64,000 bases of DNA, taken from contig OZ257157.1 in assembly GCA_965279405.1 (NCBI GenBank), positions 868,001-932,000 on the forward strand. The letters run 5' to 3'. The translations under genes were made by a program, and so were the position numbers. A model generated the notes under the pieces. It did not search any database, was not told where the DNA came from, and saw nothing but the letters and a program-made list of their open reading frames with translations. This document shows, piece by piece, positions 18,000-25,178 of the stretch. Every line of letters starts with the position of its first letter. Within the stretch, counting starts at the first letter, position 1. This DNA comes from CBDDIP01 sp965279405 (GTDB taxonomy: Bacteria > Actinomycetota > Acidimicrobiia > Acidimicrobiales > Ilumatobacteraceae).

Positions 18000-19912
18000 C
18001 GGCGGCGCTGCAGCAGCATCCACCCGCCGAGCAGACCTGCAGCGGACAGCAGCGGCAGTGCGGCGATCGGGAACTCGGGGACATCCGGCGGCGGCGTGAC
18101 CGTGCAGTTCAGGGTGCCGGTGCGGAAGGCGTGGGCGTCGGTGGCGCTGTCGTCGGACCAGAACACCGGACGCTTGCCGCCGACGCACTCGCTCAACGGC
18201 GCGAAGGCGAAGCCCTCGTTGTTGAGGTTGGCCATGCCGGTCGGGCGCTCGTACGTGGCGTCGACGGCGAACTTGCCGTTGGCCTTCACGTGCAGCACCG
18301 ACGTGCGTCCCTGGCAGGTGTCGTCGCACACGGCCCACAGGTCGCCGAGCTCTCGGTCGAACTGCAGGTCCATCACGCCGGCGAAGCCGCTCGTGATCGT
18401 GGCCACCTTGGTGAACCCACCGGCGTCATTGAGCACGTAGCCGTAGATCGTCCCGGTGGCCTCGACACCGATGAAGAAGACGCCGGCGCTGTGGCTCGGG
18501 TACTCGGCGGGGTTGTATGTGTGGGCCTTGCTCTCGTCGAGGAAGCCCCTCGCGGTGAGGAACGAGTCGGGGATCCAGGTGATCGCCTCGAGGCCGAGGT
18601 TGGGCCCGTTGGCCGGGAGGTCGGCGGTGAGGTCCCACTCGGTGGTGGCGTTCAGCGAGGTGCCGGGCGTCGACGGATCGAAGCGGAGCACCGCGTTCTT
18701 GCTCACGCCGTTGTTGGAGTTGTTGCGTTCGGTCGACACGTAGAGCCCGCCGGACGGACCGTTGCCGGCAAAGGTGATCCCTTCGGCGTCGGGCTCGCCC
18801 GTGCCGTCGGCGTAGTGGACGAGCTTGCCGGCACCCCAGTCGTTGCTCGTGTCGGCCACCCAGTTCGTACCGTTGAACACGAGGCGGTAGATCGAGCCGG
18901 GCCCGTTGCGGGCCACCCAGATCGTGCCGGGGGTGGCGCTGCCGGAGCCCTCGTAGACGAGGCCGCTCATGTTGCCGCCGAACGCACTTCCTGCGTCCGC
19001 GTTCTGCACGGCCGCGCCGCCGGGCCAGGCAAGCGCGGGCACCGGGTCACCGGTGCACGCGTTCACCGCGCCCTTGGTCGATGCGGTGGTCGTGGCGAAG
19101 GCGCCGGTGCCGTTCGGGCAACGGCCGTACGTGGTCGCCGCGTGCGGGCCCCATGCGTAGGAGTCGACGATCGTCGTGCCGTCGGCGGCGAAGAGGCGGG
19201 CAGCGTCGTTCGTGCCGAGGCCGAACCCGAAGGCCGCTTCCTCGAGGAGGTAGTAACCGCCGGCCGCGATGGTCGTGCCGGCGGGGATCGAGTACTTGGT
19301 GTGCGTGTCGTCGCCGTCGAGGAACTTGAACCCGGAGACGTCCACCGGCGCGGCACCGGTGTTGATCAGCTCCACCCAATCGCCGGGCGTGCCGCCGTTG
19401 GACTCGACCTCGTTGATCTTCACCGGGACGCTGCAGTCGTTCGCTGCGCCCTTGGTCGGCGTGGTCGTCGTGATGAACCCACCGGTGCCGTTCGGGCAGC
19501 GGCCGTACGTGGTGCTGGCGTGCGGCGTCCACGAGTACGAGTCGACGATCGTCGTGCCGTCGGCGGCGTAGAGCCGGGCCTGATCCGGGGTGCCGAGCCC
19601 GAAGCCGAACGCCGCTTCCTCGAGGAGGTAGTAGGCACCGGGCGCGATGATCGTGCCGGCGGGGATCGAGTACTTGGTGTGCGTGTCGTCGCCGTCGAGG
19701 AACTTGAACCCGGAGATGTCCACCGGCGCGGCGCCCGTGTTGGTCAGCTCGACCCAGTCGCCCGGCGTGCCGCCGCTCGACTCGATCTCGTTGATCTTGA
19801 TGTCGGTGTCGGCGGCGAAGGCGGTGGTCGGCGCGGCGATCGAGATCGTCGCGGCGACGATGCCGACGGCAGCGAGTGAGGCGTGCAGCGAACGGCGGGT
19901 GAGGAGCGGCAT
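17975..19912 (-). CDS. Exported lamin-tail-domain (LTD) protein with C-terminal membrane anchor
   Basis: The 645-residue protein from ATG 19912 has a signal peptide ending near AFA-ADT. Two almost identical LTD domains follow (about residues 35-160 and 161-286, each with GGTPGDWVEL and GFKFLDGDDTHTKYSIPAG). A beta-propeller-like C-terminal part (DAEGITFAG, LGLEAITWIPDSFL) resembles SdiA-regulated or phytase-like esterase propellers. The tail is VPEFP, a hydrophobic helix, then QRRRQ. This resembles PEP/PEF-CTERM sorting tails, not LPxTG. It is likely a cell-surface protein. Earlier in-frame starts add a non-signal extension and were rejected. Confidence 0.82.
   Translation of the reverse strand: MPLLTRRSLHASLAAVGIVAATISIAAPTTAFAADTDIKINEIESSGGTPGDWVELTNTGAAPVDISGFKFLDGDDTHTKYSIPAGTIIAPGAYYLLEEAAFGFGLGTPDQARLYAADGTTIVDSYSWTPHASTTYGRCPNGTGGFITTTTPTKGAANDCSVPVKINEVESNGGTPGDWVELINTGAAPVDVSGFKFLDGDDTHTKYSIPAGTTIAAGGYYLLEEAAFGFGLGTNDAARLFAADGTTIVDSYAWGPHAATTYGRCPNGTGAFATTTASTKGAVNACTGDPVPALAWPGGAAVQNADAGSAFGGNMSGLVYEGSGSATPGTIWVARNGPGSIYRLVFNGTNWVADTSNDWGAGKLVHYADGTGEPDAEGITFAGNGPSGGLYVSTERNNSNNGVSKNAVLRFDPSTPGTSLNATTEWDLTADLPANGPNLGLEAITWIPDSFLTARGFLDESKAHTYNPAEYPSHSAGVFFIGVEATGTIYGYVLNDAGGFTKVATITSGFAGVMDLQFDRELGDLWAVCDDTCQGRTSVLHVKANGKFAVDATYERPTGMANLNNEGFAFAPLSECVGGKRPVFWSDDSATDAHAFRTGTLNCTVTPPPDVPEFPIAALPLLSAAGLLGGWMLLQRRRQLNTVLS
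19054..19809 (-). repeat. Two 378-bp direct repeats coding the tandem LTD domains
   Basis: The segments about 19432-19809 and 19054-19431 are similar at the DNA level with an exact 378-bp (126-codon) offset. The opposite strand also keeps the same reading pattern in both copies. This suggests a recent in-frame duplication. Boundaries are approximate. Confidence 0.75.
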
Positions 19913-20026
19913 GCGGCGAACGTAAGCAGCCCTCGAAAATGCAGGGTGAACGCGAGGCGAACCAGACGATGAGCACGAACCAACATCGGCTGAACGAGGT
20001 CGTACCATCGACCGAGGGAGGTCGAG

Positions 20027-21103
20027 ATGCGACGGAGCGTCGGGGTGAACAAGGGTGCAGTGGCTGTTGCGATCGGCGCGCTCGCGTTGCTGCCGGCCTG
20101 CGGCGACGACGGTGGGGGTGACGCTGCGCCGGCGAACCGGCGGTCGGCGAGCGCGTTGCTGGCGCAGGTGCCGCGCGAGTCGCGTGACGGCGACGGTCCG
20201 ATCCAGCTGCAGTACGGCGACGTCATCGCCGCGACCGCACTGGCCGGCGTGGACCGCCCAAGCGACCTCGACGACGACCAGGAGCTTTTCCGCTGGTTGC
20301 GACCGTTGACCGGGTTCAGCCTGGAGGACGACGAGACGGCGCTCGTGGCGCTGTCGCTGCCCGAGCTGGTCCAGCCCAACAAGGCCGATCAGCAGGCGGA
20401 CTTCCGCGACGAGATGGGTTGGTCGGTGCTCGACATCGATGCGTTCATCGCGTCCGATCGGCCGCCGTCACGGTTGCTGGTCATCCAAGGGTCGGTCGAC
20501 ACCGATGAGGTCGACAAGGCCGCCGGGCCCGCCAACGACGGCGTGTGGCAGGTCGGCGACGGCGATGACTTCTCCATCAACGCCAAGGAGCGGACGATCG
20601 CTCGCCCGCTCGGCCAGCCGTTGCACGAGGCGACGCACAACGGCCTGTTCGCGGTGAGCACGTCGTCGGCCACCATCGACAGTTGGGTCGGGGGTGGCGA
20701 GTCGATGGCGGACGACCCCGGCTTCCGTGCCGTCGCCGCGGCGCTCGATCGAGGTGGCGTGTACACCGCGTTCATGCTCAGCGCCGACGGTGACGGCGAT
20801 GCGGTGAACCCGTTCGACACGATCGCCGTCGGCATGACGGTCGAAGAGGACACGCCGGTCGCCTACTTCGTGTACCACTACGCCGACGCCGCCACGGCCA
20901 AGCTGGCCGCGACGACGATCGCCGAGATCCTCGAGGGCAGTTCACTGCGCACGAACGCGCCCTGGAGCGAGTTCTTCGCCGCCTCGAACATCGTCGTCGA
21001 GGACGACGTGGTCGTGGCGATCCTCCCACTCGTCGAAGGGCGTCAGCCGGGAGGCATCGTCAACATCCTGTTCGCACAGGACAACCTGACATCTCGCGGC
21101 TGA
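20027..21103 (+). CDS. Hypothetical lipoprotein
   Basis: The 358-residue protein has a lipoprotein signal with lipobox LPAC near residue 25, then a flexible Gly/Asp-rich stretch (GDDGGGD). The mature domain is acidic with alternating strands and helices and no family I recognise. A GGGAGG ribosome site precedes ATG 20027, and a -10-like TACCAT lies at 20003-20008. It is divergent from the LTD surface protein (gap 114 bp), so both might be expressed at the envelope together. Function unknown. Confidence 0.75.
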   Translation: MRRSVGVNKGAVAVAIGALALLPACGDDGGGDAAPANRRSASALLAQVPRESRDGDGPIQLQYGDVIAATALAGVDRPSDLDDDQELFRWLRPLTGFSLEDDETALVALSLPELVQPNKADQQADFRDEMGWSVLDIDAFIASDRPPSRLLVIQGSVDTDEVDKAAGPANDGVWQVGDGDDFSINAKERTIARPLGQPLHEATHNGLFAVSTSSATIDSWVGGGESMADDPGFRAVAAALDRGGVYTAFMLSADGDGDAVNPFDTIAVGMTVEEDTPVAYFVYHYADAATAKLAATTIAEILEGSSLRTNAPWSEFFAASNIVVEDDVVVAILPLVEGRQPGGIVNILFAQDNLTSRG

Positions 21104-21115
21104 CGCCCTCGACCG

Positions 21116-22312
21116 TCAGTCGCCGACCGGCGCGAGGCCCAGCGCGACGCGGCCGGAGAAGCGCTCCTGCTGCGCGGTCGGCAGCGGGTGGTAACGAGCG
21201 CCCTGCGCATCGCGGAACAGGCGCTCGATGCCGCTCGACCGCGAGTAGGCGGCGCCGCCGCCGACTTCGAGAGCGATGGTGACCGTGTCGATGACCGCCT
21301 CGGCGGCGATCGACTTGCGGGCGATGAACGCCGACGAGGCCTCCACGGAGTTGTCGAAGCGGAGGTCGTCGTTGGCGTCGATCATCGCTCGCACGGTGTC
21401 GCGCGCCGTGGTCAGCTTGTTCAGCATCCGACCGACGAGAGGTGCGACCTCGGGGCGGTCGGCTTTCGCACTCGCGAGAGCGATCGCACGCTGCGCGGCG
21501 GACTCGGCGACGCCGACGTAGACCGACATGATCAGCGGCAGCGCGGCGCCGACGACGGTGCCCCACACGGGATGCCATGCGCCGGTCGGGCGGACGAGGG
21601 CGACCGCTGCGTCGGGCACGAAGACGTTGTCGAACACGACGGTCTCCGAGCCGGTGGCGCGCATGCCCATCGTGTCCCAGGTGCGCTCCATGCTGACGCC
21701 CTCCGCCGAGGCGGCGACCGAGGCGTGGACGACCGACGGCCCGTCCGGACCGTCCTCCCAGCGGAAGCTGGTGGCGAAGACGTGGCCGGCGGGGGCACCG
21801 CTCGCGGGCATCTTGCGAGCGGTGACGCGGTAGCCGCCCTCGACACGGGTGCACGTGCCGTTGGAGTCGAGCCAGTCACTGGCGCCGGTGGAGACGAGCA
21901 CGATCTGCTCGTTGGCGAGGCGCTGCAGGACGGGTGCCGGCAGGTCGCGCTGGTGGCGCCACACCTGCGCCGCGACGAGGTGGGTGTGCATGGACAGCGC
22001 CAGTGCCGTCGACGGGCAACCGTGGGCCAGCTCGCTGAGCACGGCGCAGGCCTGGCGGTAGGTCGCGCCTCCGCCGCCGAGGTCGGCAGGAACGAGCATC
22101 GACATGAAGCCCTGCTCGCGCAGGACATCGAAGCCGGCCTGGACGAACTCGCCGGTGCGATCGCTCTCGACCGCCGTCGTGGCGAGGTCGGGGGTCAGCC
22201 GACGAGCGGCGGTGAGCCACTGGCTGGACGATGTCGCGCCGGTCCAGTGGGGGGTGTAGTTCTGTTCGTCCGACATCGTCGTCGGATCGTCATGGGTGAT
22301 GGTGTTGGTCAT
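21116..22312 (-). CDS. Acyl-CoA dehydrogenase-family flavoprotein (oxidase/monooxygenase-like)
   Basis: The 398-residue protein has the ACAD fold: N-terminal helices (GFDVLREQGFMSMLVPADLGGGGATY), the middle beta domain (ASGAPAGHVFATSF, TWDTMGMRATGSETVVFDNVFVP), and a C-terminal helical bundle. The end, RLFRDAQGARYHPLPTAQQERFSGRVALGL, is typical of ACAD-like enzymes. The catalytic Glu of true acyl-CoA dehydrogenases is not evident, so a DszC/HsaA-like monooxygenase or a specialised dehydrogenase is possible. ATG 22312 was chosen; an in-frame start at 22345 is upstream. It is divergent from an HxlR regulator 86 bp away, its probable controller. Confidence 0.85.
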   Translation of the reverse strand: MTNTITHDDPTTMSDEQNYTPHWTGATSSSQWLTAARRLTPDLATTAVESDRTGEFVQAGFDVLREQGFMSMLVPADLGGGGATYRQACAVLSELAHGCPSTALALSMHTHLVAAQVWRHQRDLPAPVLQRLANEQIVLVSTGASDWLDSNGTCTRVEGGYRVTARKMPASGAPAGHVFATSFRWEDGPDGPSVVHASVAASAEGVSMERTWDTMGMRATGSETVVFDNVFVPDAAVALVRPTGAWHPVWGTVVGAALPLIMSVYVGVAESAAQRAIALASAKADRPEVAPLVGRMLNKLTTARDTVRAMIDANDDLRFDNSVEASSAFIARKSIAAEAVIDTVTIALEVGGGAAYSRSSGIERLFRDAQGARYHPLPTAQQERFSGRVALGLAPVGD

Positions 22313-22398
22313 GTGTTGAACGGTAAGGACGGCCCGATTCGCCAACGAGTACAGAATGTGGACCGCGCCGGTACAAGTTGACGACCTACGATCTTGCG

Positions 22399-23094
22399 AT
22401 GACGGAGGACGCAGTCGATCAGGACGGGGTCGTCGGGTTCGGCCAGTACTGCCCCGTGACGCGCGCCGTGGAGGTGCTCGGTGAACGCTGGTCGTTCATG
22501 ATCGTGCGCGACATGCTCTGCGGCTTCACCCGCTTCAACGACCTGGCGCGTGGCCTGCCAGGGTTGTCGCGCACGTTGCTGTCGAAGCGGCTGCGGCAGC
22601 TGGAACGCGCCGGGATCGTCGACCACATCGACGATCAGTACCTGTTGACGATGGCCGGCGAGGAGCTCCGTCCGATCGTGTTCGGCCTCGGCGAGTGGGG
22701 TGCGAAGTGGCAGTTCGGCGACCCACGTGCGAACGAGCTCGATCCGCAGCTGCTGATGTGGTGGGTGCACCGCCGCCTCGACTTCTCGTTCCTGCCCGAT
22801 CGCCGATGGGTGCTGGAGTTCCGCTTCAGCGACATCAAGGATCGCTTCTGGATCCTCAAGGACGCTGCCGGCCCATCGGTGTGCATGTCCGACCCCGGCT
22901 TCGGCGTCGACGCCATCGTGCAGAGCGATCTGAACACGATGTACCAGGTGTGGCTCGGCCGCCTCGGGCTGCACAACGCGCTCCGCAACGGCAGCGTCGA
23001 GCTCGTCGGTGCGCCGGCGGTCGTTCGCCGCCTGCCCTCGGTGATGGAGCTCAGCCCCGTCGCCCCCTTCGTCGCCCCCTACGCCACCGCCTGA
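22399..23094 (+). CDS. HxlR-family regulator with C-terminal sterol-carrier-like domain
   Basis: The 231-residue protein begins with the HxlR winged helix: CPVTRAVEVLGERWSFMIVRDMLCGFTRFNDLARGLPGLSRTLLSKRLRQLE, with the usual redox-capable Cys near the start. After the wing, about 110 residues resemble the SCP2-like ligand domain often fused to these regulators. ATG 22399 is preferred to TTG 22378. It probably controls the divergent acyl-CoA-dehydrogenase-like gene and itself. The inducer is unknown but may be a fatty acyl or aromatic compound. Confidence 0.88.
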   Translation: MTEDAVDQDGVVGFGQYCPVTRAVEVLGERWSFMIVRDMLCGFTRFNDLARGLPGLSRTLLSKRLRQLERAGIVDHIDDQYLLTMAGEELRPIVFGLGEWGAKWQFGDPRANELDPQLLMWWVHRRLDFSFLPDRRWVLEFRFSDIKDRFWILKDAAGPSVCMSDPGFGVDAIVQSDLNTMYQVWLGRLGLHNALRNGSVELVGAPAVVRRLPSVMELSPVAPFVAPYATA

Positions 23095-23105
23095 TCACGC
23101 CGAAA

Positions 23106-23148
23106 CTGGATGTCTGACGCGCGGCTCTGCCGCGTCTCAGACATCCAG
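23106..23148. terminator. Long bipartite hairpin between convergent genes
   Basis: CTGGATGTCTGA (23106-23117) pairs perfectly with TCAGACATCCAG (23137-23148), and an inner GCGGC/GCCGC stem extends it around a TCT loop. It lies between the HxlR gene and the helicase gene, which converge, and probably terminates both. No U tract is seen. Confidence 0.7.
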
Positions 23149-23165
23149 ATTCTGACGTTCGGGGC

Positions 23166-25124
23166 TCAGCCGAGCGGCGGCGGCAGGGGCGCGTCCGTCA
23201 CGAACGACAGGACTTGGACGGCGCGGGTCATGGCGACGTAGAGGAGCCTCGCGCCTCGTTCCGAGCCGTCGAAGATCTGGTGGGGGTTGACGACGACGAC
23301 GCCGTCGAACTCGAGGCCCTTGGCGGCTTCGGGGGTGAACACCGGGACGTCGTCGTGGCCGAGGTCGTGCACGCGATCGACCATCGTCAGACCGGCGGCA
23401 GCGATCGCCGCATCCAGCGCTGTGTGCAACGTGATCGGGGCGACGATGCCGGCGTTGTGGTGACGATGGCGCACGGCGACGATCTCGGCGACCACGGCTG
23501 CGGGCAGCTCTGATGGCGGCACGACGCGCACGCTCGGCGCGTCGCCCTCGCGGCGGACGCTGGAGCTGGCGACGGTGTCGACTCCGGTGAACGGCAGCAG
23601 CCGGTTGGCCATCTCGAGGATCGGCGCGGGAACGCGGTAGCCGATGGTGAGGTGGGCGACGTCGCCGACTTCAGCGCCGAGGTGACCGAGCGCGACCTGC
23701 CAGTCGCGTTGGCCGGCGGGCGTGCTCGACTGGGCGAGGTCGCCGAGGATGGTCAACGACCCCGCAGGGCTGCGCCGGCCGATCACCCGCAGACCGACGG
23801 CGGAGTGATCCTGCGCTTCGTCGACGACGACGTGCCCGTAGGTGAACGGCGTACCGACCAGCAACGAGTTGGCCTCGTCGACGAGCAGCTGATCGGCGGC
23901 GGTCCAGCGACGGCGCTTGCCGGACGTTCCTTCGAAGCGCGCGGCAAGGAAGCGGTCGACGAGCCGGATCGGCTGCTGCGTCGGCCACGCCTTGGCGAAC
24001 GCGGCGCGCAGCTCCGGCGCCTTCGTCCACACGTCGTCGCGGTCGGTGCGCCGCAGCAGCTCCTGCGAAGCGATCGCCTTGAGCGAGTCACGTCGCTTGT
24101 TCACCGGCTGGTTGCCGTCGAGCGCGGCCTCGATCCACGCGGATGCTTCGGCGCGGGTGACGACCAACGTGCGCGCCCCGAAGGGCACGCGGATGTCGTC
24201 GGCCGGCGGCACGACAGCGAGCAGGCAGTCGGCGGCGAGCTCGTCGAGCATCGTCGCATCGCCCTTCGCCGCGGCGACCGCGTCGTCGTCGAGGCCGGTG
24301 ATCTCCACCTTCGGCACGCACAGGTCGAGCACCGTCGCCTGGCGCACGCTGCGTTCACCGAGCGACGGCAGCACGTTGCCGATGTAGTCGAGGAAGACGC
24401 GGTTCGGGCCGACCACGAGCACGCCGTCGCGCACCAGCCGTCGTCGGTGCTCGAACAACAGGTACGCGGCGCGGTGCAGACCCACCGCCGTCTTGCCGGT
24501 GCCGGGCCCGCCTTGCACGACGAGGCACTGCAGCAGCGGTGCACGGATGACGACGTCCTGCTCGGCCTGGATCGTGGCGACGATCTCGCGCATGGCACCG
24601 GTGCGGGCAGCGCCGATCTCGGCCAGCACCGGGTCGGGGATGCCGGTGGCGTCGCCGGCGTGATCCGGGTCGTCGAGCTGCTCGTCGAGGTAGGCGGTGA
24701 TGTCGCCGTCAGCCAGCGTGAAGCGACGGCGGTGCGCCAGCCCCAGGGCGTCGACGCCGGTGGCGCGGTAGAACGGCGCGGCGATCGGCGCCCGCCAGTC
24801 GACGACCACGGGATCGTGCTCGTCGTTCTCGATGTGCCGTCGCCCGATGTACCAGCGATCGCCCGGCGCGCCGGCCGTGCCGGCACGGCCGCGAGCCTCG
24901 GTGATCCTCCCGAAGAAGTCGCCGGCACCGGGCGTGTGGAGGTCCTCCAGCGCTTCGGCGACGGTGACCTCGACGTACTCCTTGGTGATCTCGTCGGCGG
25001 CGGCGTCGGGGTCGACGCGACTGAACCGCTCGATCATCGCGTCCCTGCAGGCGCGCGAGAACGCCAGCTGATCGCGTTCCTGGGCGAGCTCCGGGAACAG
25101 TGCAGCGCTCGACGACTCGTTCAC
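23166..25124 (-). CDS. helD: HelD-like UvrD/Rep-family ATPase
   Basis: The 652-residue protein begins at GTG 25124. It has a helical N-terminal arm rich in charged residues, then a HelD signature (HDPVVVDWRAPIAAPFYRAT) and a Walker A GGPGTGKTAVGLHRAAYLLFEH. Walker B reads VVVDEAQDHS, and motifs EAAKGLEFDGVVVV and LLYVAMTRA lie near the end. HelD proteins rescue stalled RNA polymerase, and some actinobacterial members protect against rifamycins. It is divergent from the patatin gene with 54 bp between starts. An open frame that continues upstream of 25124 for nearly 3 kb lies antisense to the patatin gene and is not coding. Confidence 0.88.
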   Translation of the reverse strand: MNESSSAALFPELAQERDQLAFSRACRDAMIERFSRVDPDAAADEITKEYVEVTVAEALEDLHTPGAGDFFGRITEARGRAGTAGAPGDRWYIGRRHIENDEHDPVVVDWRAPIAAPFYRATGVDALGLAHRRRFTLADGDITAYLDEQLDDPDHAGDATGIPDPVLAEIGAARTGAMREIVATIQAEQDVVIRAPLLQCLVVQGGPGTGKTAVGLHRAAYLLFEHRRRLVRDGVLVVGPNRVFLDYIGNVLPSLGERSVRQATVLDLCVPKVEITGLDDDAVAAAKGDATMLDELAADCLLAVVPPADDIRVPFGARTLVVTRAEASAWIEAALDGNQPVNKRRDSLKAIASQELLRRTDRDDVWTKAPELRAAFAKAWPTQQPIRLVDRFLAARFEGTSGKRRRWTAADQLLVDEANSLLVGTPFTYGHVVVDEAQDHSAVGLRVIGRRSPAGSLTILGDLAQSSTPAGQRDWQVALGHLGAEVGDVAHLTIGYRVPAPILEMANRLLPFTGVDTVASSSVRREGDAPSVRVVPPSELPAAVVAEIVAVRHRHHNAGIVAPITLHTALDAAIAAAGLTMVDRVHDLGHDDVPVFTPEAAKGLEFDGVVVVNPHQIFDGSERGARLLYVAMTRAVQVLSFVTDAPLPPPLG

Positions 25125-25144
25125 GGGGCGATCGACGCTACCGG

Positions 25145-25172
25145 TTGACACGACCGATTTCAGGTTCACAAT
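25145..25172 (+). promoter_or_regulatory. Promoter of the patatin-mft operon, probably leaderless
   Basis: TTGACA (25145-25150, consensus -35), a 16-base spacer and CACAAT (25167-25172) are followed by six bases and ATG 25179. Transcription should begin at or near the start codon. Confidence 0.6.
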
Positions 25173-25178
25173 CGACGC

